Source of the DNA: an uncultured Propionibacteriaceae bacterium
Lineage (GTDB): Bacteria; Actinomycetota; Actinomycetes; Propionibacteriales; Propionibacteriaceae
Direction of reading: 5' to 3'
Assembly: GCA_945911015.1 (NCBI GenBank)
Contig: CAMDZW010000017.1
Coordinates: forward strand, 1 to 64,000
DNA length: 64,000 nt
Below are positions 1 through 8,108 of the stretch, piece after piece. A model generated the notes under the pieces. It saw nothing but the letters and a program-made list of their open reading frames with translations. It did not search any database and was not told the origin of the DNA. Every line of letters starts with the position of its first letter. Positions within the stretch are counted from its first letter, which is position 1. The translations under genes were made by a program, and so were the position numbers.

Positions 1-61
1 TCTTGTCGTCGTCCTTCTTGTCGTCGTCCTTCTTGTCGTCGTCCTTCTTGTCGTCCTTGTC
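1..61 (-). repeat. 15-bp tandem repeat encoding a DDDKK tail on the penicillin-binding protein
   Basis: The 15-bp unit read as gacgacgacaagaag on the minus strand repeats about four times, encoding D-D-D-K-K units, and is truncated by the window edge. It lies directly after the PASTA domain and would give an alternating-charge low-complexity extracellular tail. Confidence 0.9.
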
Positions 62-2389
62 GGGATCTTCCTTCTTCGGGGGCCCGGCCGACACCCGCAG
101 CGTCACCTGGGAGTACTCGTCCACAGTGGTCCCGCTGGAGGGCCAGGTGCCGAGGAGAGTGCCCGCAGGCGCGCTGCTCTCGACCTTCTGCTCGACAACC
201 CGGAACCGCATGTCGAGCAGCTTCTGCCGAGCCTGGTTGTAGTTCATCCCGGAGGTGTCGGGGATCTTCACCCGCTTTGGTGGGACGATCACCTTGGGCG
301 GGTTCACGAAGTCCGTCTTGGCGCGGCCCTGCAGTGCTGCTGCCATGGCCGGAGCGTAGAGGTTGGCACCGGGGTCGCCACCACCAGAGCCCTGGAGGTA
401 CCTGCCGTTCTTGAGCTGGAGCCCAGTGATGCCGCTCTTCTTCCGCTTGCCGTTGGCGAATGCCTCGGCCGTCTTGTCCTTGGCGATCATGGCGATCCCG
501 GCGACCTCGGGCGTGTATCCGGCGAACCACACAGCCTCGTGGGCGTCGGTGGTGCCGGTCTTGCCGGCCTGTGGGTAACCGCCGGGGATGGTCGCGGGCC
601 TGCCGGTGCCCTGCATGACACCGTTCAACAGCTTGTTGACGCCGTCGGCGACTTCCTTCTTCATCACCCGTTCGCAGTTGCCGTCGGGGAAGGGGATCTC
701 GTCGCCGTCATTGATGGTGACGCTCTCCACGATGTGTGCCTCGCAGTGGATGCCACGGGCGGCGAAGGTGGCGTAGGCCTCGGCCAGCGAGAGTGGCGCG
801 ATCTCGGCGGCACCGAGCACGAAGGACGGCTTGCCGCCCCAGGCCTCGAACGAGTCGCCTCCCGCCGTCAACTTGACCCCAGTGCGTTCGGCGACCTTCG
901 CCGAGTTGCAGACACCGGCCAGGTGCTCGAGTTCCACGAAGAAGGTGTTGGTCGAGTTCGCAGTCGCCTGCTGCAGAGTCATCATGGATCCACCCGCGGT
1001 GGAGTTGCTCACCGGCCACTTGCCCGTCAGCTTGTAGGAGCCGTCACATCCCTGCCACGTATGATTGCCGAACTCTCTGCTGGGAGGGCCCGGTAGTCTC
1101 ATGTCCATCGGGATGCCCTCCTCCAGCGCCGCCGCGATCACGAAAGCCTTGAAGGTGGAACCGGCCTGATAGCCCTCGGCGCCGCCCATGGACGGATCCA
1201 CCGAGTAGTTCCAGTAGGTCTCGCCCTTCTTGGAGTCGCCGCCCATGACCGGTTTGTTCTGTGCCATGGCCAAGATCAGCCCGGTGCCCGGCTCGACGAT
1301 GTTGATCACCGAGATGACCGGATCGGTCGGAGCGATGAACTTCGACATCGCCTTCTGCGCCTCATCCTGGGTCTTCGGATCAATCTTGGTCTTGATGGTC
1401 AGCCCGCCCTGCTTGAGTAGCCGTTCACGCTGCTCTCGGGTCTCGCCGAGCTCGGGGGACTTCAGGACGGTCTCACGGACGTAGTCACACAGGAACGGAT
1501 ACTTCGAACCCTCGCAGCCGTTGTTGGGGCGGCTGACCTTCTTGCGGTCGAACTTGGTCTCCTTCGCCTTGTCAGCCTCCTGGGTGGTGATCAGGCCGAC
1601 CTGCGTCATGCGGTTCACCACCACATTGCGCCGCTCCAGCGCGAGACGTTCATTGGCGACCGGGTTCACCTGGTCGGGGTTCTGCACCAGGCCGGCCAAC
1701 ATGGCCGCCTGGGCGAGGGTCAGCTTGGCTGCGGAGGTGCCGAAGTAGGTTTCGGCCGCAGCCTGTACTCCGTACGCGCCGTTGCCGTAGTAGGCGATGT
1801 TGAGGTACCGCTCAAGGATCTCGTCCTTGGTGAGCTTCTGCTCCAGGGCGATCGCGTACCGCAGCTCCTCGATCTTGCGGGCATAGGTTGACTCTTGGGC
1901 CCGCTGGACACCCTTGACGTCATTGTTCAGGGCGGCATGCTCGATCCGGACCATCTTCACGTACTGCTGGGTGATCGACGATCCACCACCGGATGAGCCG
2001 GACGCCTCACGCCGTACGAGCTGCTTGAGGGTGGTCATCGGGTCAAAGGCGCCATGTTCGTAGAACCGGTGGTCCTCGATCGCGACCTGCGCCGCCTGCA
2101 TGATCGGCGCGATGTCCTCGAGCGGGACGTACTTGCGATTCTCGTCGTAGAAGTAGGTGAGTGTCTTGCCGTCACCGAGCAAGACCCGACTCCGCTCCGC
2201 CTGGGCCGGAACGTCGAGCTCAACGGGGAGCTGCTCCATTTCCTCCACGGTCGCCCGACCGGTGGCACTGGCCATCCCGGCGAACGGAACGACCAAACCG
2301 GCGATCAGCACTCCCGACAGAGCACTGACCACGACGAACATGATGGCGGAGTACAGGACTCCTCCGACACGTTGGGGTGTCACTGGCAT
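1..2389 (-). CDS. ponA2: Bifunctional class A penicillin-binding protein (PonA2-like), C-terminus cut by window edge
   Basis: Peptidoglycan glycosyltransferase/transpeptidase, membrane anchored with the catalytic domains outside. About 796 codons are visible from the ATG at 2389. A membrane segment lies at about residues 11-36. A GT51 domain follows, with EDHRFYEH (catalytic Glu near 105), GGGSSITQQYVK and the downstream GNGAYGVQAAAETYFG. The transpeptidase domain has STFK (Ser near 411), an ANSTN motif and KTGT (Lys near 610). One PASTA domain (about 700-770) is followed by a tail of Asp/Lys repeats that continues off the window. In M. tuberculosis ponA2 lies divergently next to whiB4, as here. 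The domain call is secure; the PonA2 assignment rests on the PASTA domain and synteny. Confidence 0.95.
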   Translation of the reverse strand, partial: MPVTPQRVGGVLYSAIMFVVVSALSGVLIAGLVVPFAGMASATGRATVEEMEQLPVELDVPAQAERSRVLLGDGKTLTYFYDENRKYVPLEDIAPIMQAAQVAIEDHRFYEHGAFDPMTTLKQLVRREASGSSGGGSSITQQYVKMVRIEHAALNNDVKGVQRAQESTYARKIEELRYAIALEQKLTKDEILERYLNIAYYGNGAYGVQAAAETYFGTSAAKLTLAQAAMLAGLVQNPDQVNPVANERLALERRNVVVNRMTQVGLITTQEADKAKETKFDRKKVSRPNNGCEGSKYPFLCDYVRETVLKSPELGETREQRERLLKQGGLTIKTKIDPKTQDEAQKAMSKFIAPTDPVISVINIVEPGTGLILAMAQNKPVMGGDSKKGETYWNYSVDPSMGGAEGYQAGSTFKAFVIAAALEEGIPMDMRLPGPPSREFGNHTWQGCDGSYKLTGKWPVSNSTAGGSMMTLQQATANSTNTFFVELEHLAGVCNSAKVAERTGVKLTAGGDSFEAWGGKPSFVLGAAEIAPLSLAEAYATFAARGIHCEAHIVESVTINDGDEIPFPDGNCERVMKKEVADGVNKLLNGVMQGTGRPATIPGGYPQAGKTGTTDAHEAVWFAGYTPEVAGIAMIAKDKTAEAFANGKRKKSGITGLQLKNGRYLQGSGGGDPGANLYAPAMAAALQGRAKTDFVNPPKVIVPPKRVKIPDTSGMNYNQARQKLLDMRFRVVEQKVESSAPAGTLLGTWPSSGTTVDEYSQVTLRVSAGPPKKEDPDKDDKKDDDKKDDDKKDDDK

Positions 2390-2455
2390 GGCGTCCAATC
2401 TACGGGGTCGACCCAATCCGGTCGAGCTCACGCGTGAGCCCTGCCCCGTACGGAC

Positions 2456-2465
2456 TTGTCCACAG
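2456..2465 (+). promoter_or_regulatory. DnaA-box-like site TTGTCCACAG (copy 1)
   Basis: Exact TTGTCCACAG in the divergent gap between the penicillin-binding protein and whiB. TTGTCCACA matches the DnaA-box consensus known for high-G+C actinobacteria. Binding here is inferred. Confidence 0.45.
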
Positions 2466-2480
2466 GCGAGGTTTCAGGGG

Positions 2481-2509
2481 TTCACAAGCACGCGTTCGTC
2501 TCCTAGCAT
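2481..2509 (+). promoter_or_regulatory. Candidate sigma70-type promoter for whiB
   Basis: TTCACA (2481-2486) and TAGCAT (2504-2509) are separated by 17 bp and lie 66 bp before the whiB start. The match to -35/-10 consensus is partial, so this is a candidate only. Confidence 0.4.
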
Positions 2510-2574
2510 AGCGACGCTGGCTGATTGTTCGTTCCGCTCAGCGTCTGACGGGACGACCTGGTCAAAGGAGGACC

Positions 2575-2937
2575 ATGACCACTGTCGACGTCGATCACTG
2601 GGCCGTGCTGGCCAAGTGTCGCAACACCAATGACGTGCTGTTCTGCGAGAGCTCGGAACAGAAACAGGTACGCGAATTCTGCCGGGGATGCCCGGTCCGG
2701 GCGCAATGCCTGGCTGATGCCCTCGACAACAAGATCCCGTGGGGCATCTGGGGTGGCATGACCGAACGCGAACGGCGAGCTCTGCTGCGCCGCAACACCG
2801 ACGTCGACAGCTGGTACGGCCTGCTCTGCGGAGACGATCCGATCGACCTCAAGACCGTCGCCGAAGCGGCTGCCCCGGTTCAGCGGTCCGCAGCCACCCC
2901 GGTGAGGCTCAGGTCGCTGAGCAAGGTCCCGACCTGA
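2575..2937 (+). CDS. whiB4: WhiB-family iron-sulfur transcriptional regulator (WhiB4/WblA type)
   Basis: 120-residue redox-responsive DNA-binding protein. The four cluster ligands are C15, C36, C39 and C45 (the last three in FCRGCPVRAQC), with an extra Cys at 24. The WhiB beta-turn GIWGG is at 57-61, followed by a basic segment ERRALLRR. A very strong ribosome site, aaaggagg, sits just before the ATG. The gene is divergent from the penicillin-binding protein, as whiB4 and ponA2 are in mycobacteria and wblA and its neighbours in Streptomyces, so the protein probably belongs to the WhiB4/WblA group that links oxidative stress to development and wall functions. Its last 58 bp overlap the 3' end of the convergent ArsA-like gene. 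Confidence 0.93.
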   Translation: MTTVDVDHWAVLAKCRNTNDVLFCESSEQKQVREFCRGCPVRAQCLADALDNKIPWGIWGGMTERERRALLRRNTDVDSWYGLLCGDDPIDLKTVAEAAAPVQRSAATPVRLRSLSKVPT

Positions 2938-4073
2938 TCCAACGCCGCCAGATCGTGAACATCGCCGACCAGGGCCGGGACGAGGTGCATCGGCACGCCG
3001 CGGTGGGTTGCCGCGAACCGCTGCACCAACGCGAGTTGACGTTCCCGGGTCCGGACCCGTTCGGCATGTCGGGTGAGGGCAACTGCTTCGGCTGAGTCGG
3101 CCGGGAGGTCCTCGGCGATGGTGAGGGCGCGGTCGGCCGAGAGATTGACCTCAGTGGTGTCGATCCGGTTCACGATCACCCCGGCGAGCGGCATGTTCTC
3201 GGTCGACAGCCGATCGGTGAACCACGCTGACTCCCGCAGACTGTCCCGCTCCCCGGTCGCGACCACCAGGAACCGCGTGTGGTCGCCGGACAGCTGGGCC
3301 ATCGTCTGCTCGGCCCGCTGCCGGAATCCGCCGAAGAGCGCCTCGAAGGCATCTGCGAAGGTCTGCACATCAGCCAGCAACTGCGAGCCGAGCACCTTGT
3401 TCATAGTCGCGACAACCAGCGAGAAGCCAGCGCTCATGAAACGCAGAGGCCCCTTCGAAGGGGACAGCAGCATGCCCAGGAACCGACCCTCGAGGAGCTC
3501 GGCGAGATGTTCGGGGGCGTCGAGGAAATCGAGCGCGGAGCGGGCCGGTGGTGTGTCGACCACGATCAGGTCCCACCGTCCGGTCTCGCGGGCCTCGGTG
3601 TGGAGCTGGCCGAGCTTCTCCATCGCCATGTACTCCTGCGTCCCGGCAAAGGAGGTCGACAGCGCCTGGTAGAAGGGGTTGGTCAGGATCTGGGCCGCCC
3701 GTTCCGGGCTGGCGTGGGCTTCGACGACGTCGTCGAAGGTTCGCTTCATGTCCAGCATCATGGCGTCCAACGAGCCGGTACGGGCGCCGCTCAGTCCGAG
3801 TCCTCCCAGATCGACCGGTCGTGGGGTGTTGTCGAGATCTTCGATGCCCAAGGACTGGGCGAGCCTCTTGGCCGGGTCGATCGTGATCACCACGACCTTG
3901 CGGCCGGCGCGGGCTGCGGACAGCGCCAGTGCCGCCGACATGGTGGTCTTGCCGACCCCACCAGAGCCACAGCACAACAGGATCTGCACCGACTCGTCGG
4001 TCAGGATCTGGGGGATGTCGAGAGCGGGGATGTCGGGTGTGGGGAGGTCCTCGGGCCGATCAACCGGTGTCAT
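2880..4073 (-). CDS. ArsA-like anion-transporting/GET3-type ATPase, second of a pair
   Basis: 397-residue P-loop ATPase of the ArsA/GET3 (SIMIBI) class, orthologous by position to Rv3680. The ATG at 4073 overlaps the previous stop as ATGA and has GGAGG upstream. The deviant Walker A is GSGGVGKTT (about residues 36-44). The catalytic P-loop Lys42 is present, but the upstream signature Lys of the ArsA motif is replaced by Ser37. A switch-like VVDTPPA motif follows (about 177-183). The gene ends inside the last codons of the convergent whiB. The heterologous pair with the preceding gene suggests the two act together, perhaps as an unequal ATPase dimer. No arsenic genes are nearby, so an arsenite role is unlikely. 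Confidence 0.88.
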   Translation of the reverse strand: MTPVDRPEDLPTPDIPALDIPQILTDESVQILLCCGSGGVGKTTMSAALALSAARAGRKVVVITIDPAKRLAQSLGIEDLDNTPRPVDLGGLGLSGARTGSLDAMMLDMKRTFDDVVEAHASPERAAQILTNPFYQALSTSFAGTQEYMAMEKLGQLHTEARETGRWDLIVVDTPPARSALDFLDAPEHLAELLEGRFLGMLLSPSKGPLRFMSAGFSLVVATMNKVLGSQLLADVQTFADAFEALFGGFRQRAEQTMAQLSGDHTRFLVVATGERDSLRESAWFTDRLSTENMPLAGVIVNRIDTTEVNLSADRALTIAEDLPADSAEAVALTRHAERVRTRERQLALVQRFAATHRGVPMHLVPALVGDVHDLAALDQVGTLLSDLSLTGVAADR

Positions 4074-5071
4074 GCGTTGACCTCCTCGGAGAGCTGATGA
4101 GTCAGAGACTCCACCAGCGAGCTGAGGGTGGTCAGATCGACGCCGAGCGGTTCGCGGGGGACATCCACGATCGGAACCCCCAGTGAGGTGAGGCGTTCGC
4201 GGCACTCCCGCTCGGCCAGGATCCGGCTGGCCTCCCCGACGAATTCCTCGGCCAGAGCCGTACGGTCGGCCTGAGCGAGCATCGGGAGGTCGAGCTGGAG
4301 CTTGCCGTCACGCGCGAGCTCGAGCTGATCGTTGGCCAGTGGGGACGGGGTGGCCCGGTTGGCGATCACCGAGCCGACCTGGATCCCGGTCGGGGCGAGC
4401 TCGGCGACGGCTTCGGTGGTCTCGGTGACCGGCATGTCCTCCAGCAGAGTGACCAGGTGGACCGTGGTGATCTCCGAACGCAGCATGGCCATGATCGAGT
4501 CGGCCTGTTTGGCGATGGGTCCGACCTTGGCCAGGCCGGAGACGGCCTCGTGGACATTGAGGAACCGAGCGAGTCGGCCGGTCGGTGGAGCATCGAGGAC
4601 AACCGCGTCGTAGCTGTCGCGGCGTCCCTTCTGTCGGCGCCGCACCGCTTCGTACACCTTGCCGGTCAGCAACACGTCGCGCAGCCCGGGGGCGATCGAC
4701 GTCGCGAAGTCGATGACACCGAACCGGTCGAGCGCCTTTCCGGCGATCCCCAGGTGGTAGAAGGTCGCCAAGTACTCCATCAGCGCCTCTTCGGCGTCGA
4801 TCTCGAGCCCATGGACCTGCCCTCCGGCTGATGTACGGGCAATGCGCGGCTCAGTTGTCGTGTCGGCGGCGTTGGGGCGGCCGAAAAGGTCGGTGATGCC
4901 GTGGCGGCCTTCCACCTCGCACAGCAGCACCCGGCGTCCCCGGGTCGCCAGAGCACAGGCCAGTGCCGCGGCAATCGTGGTCTTGCCGGTGCCGCCCTTG
5001 CCGCTGACGATGTGCAGCTGATGGGCGGGGACGCTGGTGCGGGCCAGCCACGCACCTCGGGGTGCCGCCAT
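4070..5071 (-). CDS. ArsA-like ATPase, first of a pair
   Basis: 333-residue ArsA/GET3-like ATPase, counterpart of Rv3679. The deviant Walker A SGKGGTGKTT keeps both lysines (K25 and K30), unlike its downstream partner. VVLDAPPTGRLARFL is the switch region. The ATG at 5071 shares one base with the preceding TGA (TGATG), and its own stop overlaps the next ATG, so the three minus-strand genes from 5721 to 2880 form a tightly coupled operon. No membrane segments are seen, so it is probably cytosolic. In M. tuberculosis this pair has been linked to envelope and stress functions; the substrate here is unknown. Confidence 0.9.
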   Translation of the reverse strand: MAAPRGAWLARTSVPAHQLHIVSGKGGTGKTTIAAALACALATRGRRVLLCEVEGRHGITDLFGRPNAADTTTEPRIARTSAGGQVHGLEIDAEEALMEYLATFYHLGIAGKALDRFGVIDFATSIAPGLRDVLLTGKVYEAVRRRQKGRRDSYDAVVLDAPPTGRLARFLNVHEAVSGLAKVGPIAKQADSIMAMLRSEITTVHLVTLLEDMPVTETTEAVAELAPTGIQVGSVIANRATPSPLANDQLELARDGKLQLDLPMLAQADRTALAEEFVGEASRILAERECRERLTSLGVPIVDVPREPLGVDLTTLSSLVESLTHQLSEEVNA

Positions 5072-5721
5072 CAGGCCAGCCCGGTGATGCGGATGCCGGC
5101 GTGGGCCTTGCGCTCAGCTGTGCCGTAGCGGCGATTCATGGCAATCAGGTTGGCGGTGAAGGCCTCGACCTGACCGGCATTGCGCAGGCGTCCGCCAAAG
5201 ATGGCGTTGATGCCGATCAGGGTGGCCAGCTCGATGCCTCGGGCGACGGCGGCGCGGTCGTCGCCCAGCACGAGGGTGTCGGTGTCCAAGGGAACATCGG
5301 AGTCGAGGAGCTCAGCGCTGAGGTGGTGGAAGGCGGCGATCACCGTGGCGTCGGTCAGGATGGCCGCAGCCTCCTCGGCCGCGGACCCGGCCGGTGGCGG
5401 TTGGGCGAAGGGGCCGCGTTTGTCGAAGCCGAGCGGATTGACACAGTCGATGACCAGCGCGCCGGCCAGGGTCGGGGCCAGTGCGGTGAGGAGCTCGGCG
5501 TGCCCGGCATGAGGGACGGCAACGATCACCGTACGAGCCGCAGCTGCGCCCTCGTTGCTGTCACCGGTCACCTGGGGCAGCGGCTCGGCTGCCGCGGACG
5601 CGCGGGCGGGGTCACGGGATCCGAGGATGACCGGGACACCTGCGGCGCCGAGGCGCCGGGCAAGACCTCTGCCGAGGGGTCCGGTGCCACCGAGGATTCC
5701 GACGGGGTCCGGCTGGGTCAT
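5071..5721 (-). CDS. npdG: NADPH-dependent F420 reductase-like protein
   Basis: 216-residue Rossmann protein. The N-terminus PVGILGGTGPLGRGLARRL is the dinucleotide-binding turn, and SRDPAR follows strand 2 where NADP phosphate is read. A central VPHAGH and VIDCVNPLGFDKRGPF match the F420:NADP oxidoreductase family, which interconverts coenzyme F420 and NADP. The ATG at 5721 was chosen because the Rossmann fold begins at once; an upstream in-frame extension to 5880 would run antisense across the next gene. It heads the operon with the two ArsA-like ATPases. No other F420 gene is in the window, so a related Rossmann reductase cannot be excluded. Confidence 0.8.
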   Translation of the reverse strand: MTQPDPVGILGGTGPLGRGLARRLGAAGVPVILGSRDPARASAAAEPLPQVTGDSNEGAAAARTVIVAVPHAGHAELLTALAPTLAGALVIDCVNPLGFDKRGPFAQPPPAGSAAEEAAAILTDATVIAAFHHLSAELLDSDVPLDTDTLVLGDDRAAVARGIELATLIGINAIFGGRLRNAGQVEAFTANLIAMNRRYGTAERKAHAGIRITGLA

Positions 5722-5815
5722 GCCCGTAAGGGTAACGGTCACCCCATCACCGATGGGACGCCGCACAGGGTGAGAGGGGCCGTGGTCGGCTCTCGTCCCT
5801 GCGTATCGTGGGGCC

Positions 5816-5980
5816 ATGACCAAGTGGGAGTACCTGACCGCACCCGTGCTGGTGCATGCAACTAAGCAGATCCTGGACAACTTCGGCGCAGACGGCTGGG
5901 AGCTGGTGCAGATCGTGCCCGGGATGAACCCGGAGAACCTCGTCGCCTACTTCAAGCGGCCCGTCAAGGACGACCAGTGA
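5816..5980 (+). CDS. Small conserved protein, DUF4177-like (Rv3678A-like)
   Basis: 54-residue protein beginning MTKWEYLTAPVL and containing GADGWELVQIVPG and the C-terminal LVAYFKRP, the pattern of the DUF4177 family (W-E-Y near the start, G-W-E-L-V in the middle, F-K-R-P at the end). It is predicted soluble and of unknown function. Its TGA overlaps the GTG start of the RidA-like gene (GTGA), so the two are translationally coupled. A tiny gene at the same place occurs in the mycobacterial locus. Confidence 0.85.
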   Translation: MTKWEYLTAPVLVHATKQILDNFGADGWELVQIVPGMNPENLVAYFKRPVKDDQ

Positions 5981-6465
5981 CCACTCCGTCCAAGGCCCTG
6001 GCCGGGCTCGGACTGGAGCTGCCGACCGTCGCCACCCCGGCTGGGGCCTATGTGCCGGCGCTGCGCGTCGGCTCACAGGTGTGGACGTCGGGCCAGTTGC
6101 CGACCGTGGATGGGTCGTTGGTGGCCACCGGGCTGGTGGGCGCCGAGGTGACCCCTGACGCTGCCGCCGACGCGGCCCGGATCGCTGCGCTCAATGCGCT
6201 CGCGGCAGCGGCTGCGGTCGCTGGCGGGATCGACCGGATCACCTCGGTGGTCAAGGTCGTGGTCCATGTCGCCAGCGACCCCGGGTTCACCGCTCAGCCG
6301 GCGGTCGCGAACGGGGCCAGCGAACTGCTCGGCTCGGTCTTCGGCAGCCCGCACGTGCGCACAGCCGTCGGTGCTGCGGTCCTGCCGCTCAACGCGCCGG
6401 TCGAGGTCGAGCTGGTCGTCGAGACCCAGCAGGTGCCTGAGGTGCCCCGCGTAGTGCCTGCTTGA
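5977..6465 (+). CDS. RidA/YjgF/UK114-family protein
   Basis: 162-residue member of the RidA superfamily, whose archetype hydrolyses reactive enamine/imine intermediates from pyridoxal-phosphate enzymes. Visible features are VWTSGQLPTVDG (residues about 32-43), ALNALAAAAAVAGGIDRI and the C-terminal LPLNAPVEVELVVE. The Arg that binds substrate carboxylate in RidA proper (usually in an R-T-A-V context) has a counterpart in HVRTAVGAAVLPL. The start is GTG at 5977 in a GTGA overlap with the small upstream gene. The last five codons and stop form the first unit of a 21-bp tandem repeat, so the C-terminal VPRVVPA may be repeat-derived. Confidence 0.9.
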   Translation: MTTPSKALAGLGLELPTVATPAGAYVPALRVGSQVWTSGQLPTVDGSLVATGLVGAEVTPDAAADAARIAALNALAAAAAVAGGIDRITSVVKVVVHVASDPGFTAQPAVANGASELLGSVFGSPHVRTAVGAAVLPLNAPVEVELVVETQQVPEVPRVVPA

Positions 6466-6513
6466 TCAGGCGTAGTGCCTGCTTGATCAGGCGTAGTGCC
6501 TGCTTGATCAGGC
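6451..6513. repeat. Three tandem 21-bp hairpin repeats over the RidA-gene stop
   Basis: Units at 6451-6471, 6472-6492 and 6493-6513 are identical. Each contains gcctg-cttgat-caggc, a 5-bp stem with a 6-nt loop. The first unit supplies the last codons and TGA of the RidA-like gene; the array ends exactly where the stop codon of the convergent ceramidase-like gene begins at 6514. It could work as a two-way terminator, although there is no T-run. Confidence 0.92.
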
Positions 6514-7878
6514 TCAGGACTGCTCGGGCTGTCCCACCAAGGACAGGGCAGCCTCGAGCAGAACCTCGCCTGATCCTGGTGCGGTCCATGAGATCGGGTC
6601 GCGCCAGGACTCGTAGTTGCCCTCCTCAAATCCCTTCTGGTCAGGGACATAGCCGACGTGGTCGTTGGCCAGTCCCACCACCGCCGTCATCGGATGGCGC
6701 GACCGCTCCCGGATCGCGAGTCCGATCTCGACAAAAATCTCACCCGGCAGCGACACGATGCACAGGTCGCCGATCGTGATCGCCATCACCGGCACATCGC
6801 GATCATCCGGTGAGGTCTCGGCCAGGGCCAGCAGCCGCCGCGCGTAATGGAGCCGCAGGCTCTCTTTGATGGGCATGCCGCGCACGAAGGAGAACGGCAC
6901 GTCCTCCCGCTTTTCTGCGATCCGGTCCTTGGCGATCTGGATGTCCTCGTCAGTGACCTCAACTCGCTGCAGTCGGGCGTGTGTCAGCTGGGCGGTGATG
7001 GTGGCCTGGCGGTGACGGCGCGCCATCTGCGTGCCCGCGAACACAGCGCCGAGGGTGGCTCGGGCGACCTGGTCGGCACGAGTTCTGCCCTTGGTCTCCA
7101 CCGCATCGGACAGATCGACATTGTTGATGTTGCCCGAGCAGCCGTTGGTCAGCTGGGAGTGGGCGCCGGGGCCGAACAGCGCCTGCACCTGTTCGTCGAA
7201 GGCGCCGTAGTAGTCGGAGCTGACCGTGGTCGGACTGTCGGCATTGACGTAGTGCAGGGACAGGTTGCTCCACACGCCGATCACGCGGCCGTCGAGGTCC
7301 TCCACGATCAGACCGGTGACGGTCGGGTCGGTCGGACCAGCCGGGCCGACCAGGTCGTCGCGACCGCGACCCGGATTCCAGTCAACCAGGCCGTCGGTGC
7401 GCCGGTAGCGACGGTTGAAACAGACTCCTTCGACCGTTGACTGTCCGTAGGCGATCTGGGCCGGCACCAGAGTCGTCACCGCGCCGACCGCAGCTCGGTG
7501 GATGGCCTCGATCACACTGGCGATGTAGTCGGGATCGACCACGGGACCACCAGGCCTGGCGATCGTGGCCGGTCCATTGTGGGTGTGGGTCGCGCTGACC
7601 ATGATGTGATCGGCCGGGACCCCTGTGCTGGCAGTGATCCGGGCCTTTGCCTCGTCAACGATGTCGCTGGCTCGCATCATGATGATGTCGACCGAGATCA
7701 GCAGCACCGTGGTGTCGTCGGACTTCAGTGCGAGCGCCTTGGCATGCAGCCGTCGCTCGATCGAGTCGCAGAGTCGGGAGTGGAAGTACCCTCCCAGATC
7801 GGTCCCCAGCTTTGGGGTGGTGTCGACACGGCAAGAACCGGCCATCAGGGTGGCCTCAGGATCAGACATGGTTGCCAT
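6514..7878 (-). CDS. Neutral/alkaline ceramidase N-terminal-domain-like protein
   Basis: 454 residues with the beginning of the neutral ceramidase fold. The N-terminal AGSCRVDTTPKLG is typical of the family, and SATHTHNGP (about residues 94-102) holds the zinc-ligand His. The canonical GDVSPN box with its catalytic Ser appears instead as GCSGNINN, so Ser is not in the expected place. The protein is shorter than true ceramidases (usually over 600 residues) and lacks a signal peptide, so it is probably cytosolic. Next to a binding protein and an esterase gene, it more likely acts on a sugar-linked amide or ester than on ceramide. It is divergent from the binding-protein gene and convergent with the RidA-like gene. 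A second family member is at 36838. Confidence 0.82.
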   Translation of the reverse strand: MATMSDPEATLMAGSCRVDTTPKLGTDLGGYFHSRLCDSIERRLHAKALALKSDDTTVLLISVDIIMMRASDIVDEAKARITASTGVPADHIMVSATHTHNGPATIARPGGPVVDPDYIASVIEAIHRAAVGAVTTLVPAQIAYGQSTVEGVCFNRRYRRTDGLVDWNPGRGRDDLVGPAGPTDPTVTGLIVEDLDGRVIGVWSNLSLHYVNADSPTTVSSDYYGAFDEQVQALFGPGAHSQLTNGCSGNINNVDLSDAVETKGRTRADQVARATLGAVFAGTQMARRHRQATITAQLTHARLQRVEVTDEDIQIAKDRIAEKREDVPFSFVRGMPIKESLRLHYARRLLALAETSPDDRDVPVMAITIGDLCIVSLPGEIFVEIGLAIRERSRHPMTAVVGLANDHVGYVPDQKGFEEGNYESWRDPISWTAPGSGEVLLEAALSLVGQPEQS

Positions 7879-8011
7879 CGTCGGCTCTGGGGCGCCGCCC
7901 GGGTCATGACACGAGGGAATGACTCAACATGTGGGAACAATCATGCCGAATGAATCCGTGGGGAGAAACGCGAGACGACCGTACGTGATCAGTGTGATTG
8001 GAGCGCTCGTC

Positions 8012-8021
8012 CTGTGGACAA
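8012..8021 (-). promoter_or_regulatory. DnaA-box-like site TTGTCCACAG (copy 2)
   Basis: Minus-strand TTGTCCACAG in the divergent gap (7879-8108) upstream of the first binding protein. Confidence 0.45.
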
Positions 8022-8108
8022 CCGTTGACCGCGCGATCATCCCCATGGTTGGCTCAAAGGCAGCAGAAACCGCTTGCTCCGAGTCGCGGACGACCTGAGG
8101 AGAACATC

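Noticed and set aside
1..61. DDDKK repeat as a vector or epitope-tag artefact
   Set aside because: It continues the native reading frame after a normal PASTA domain, and no vector sequence is seen.
6451..6513. CRISPR-like array
   Set aside because: Units are directly adjacent without spacers and only 21 bp long.
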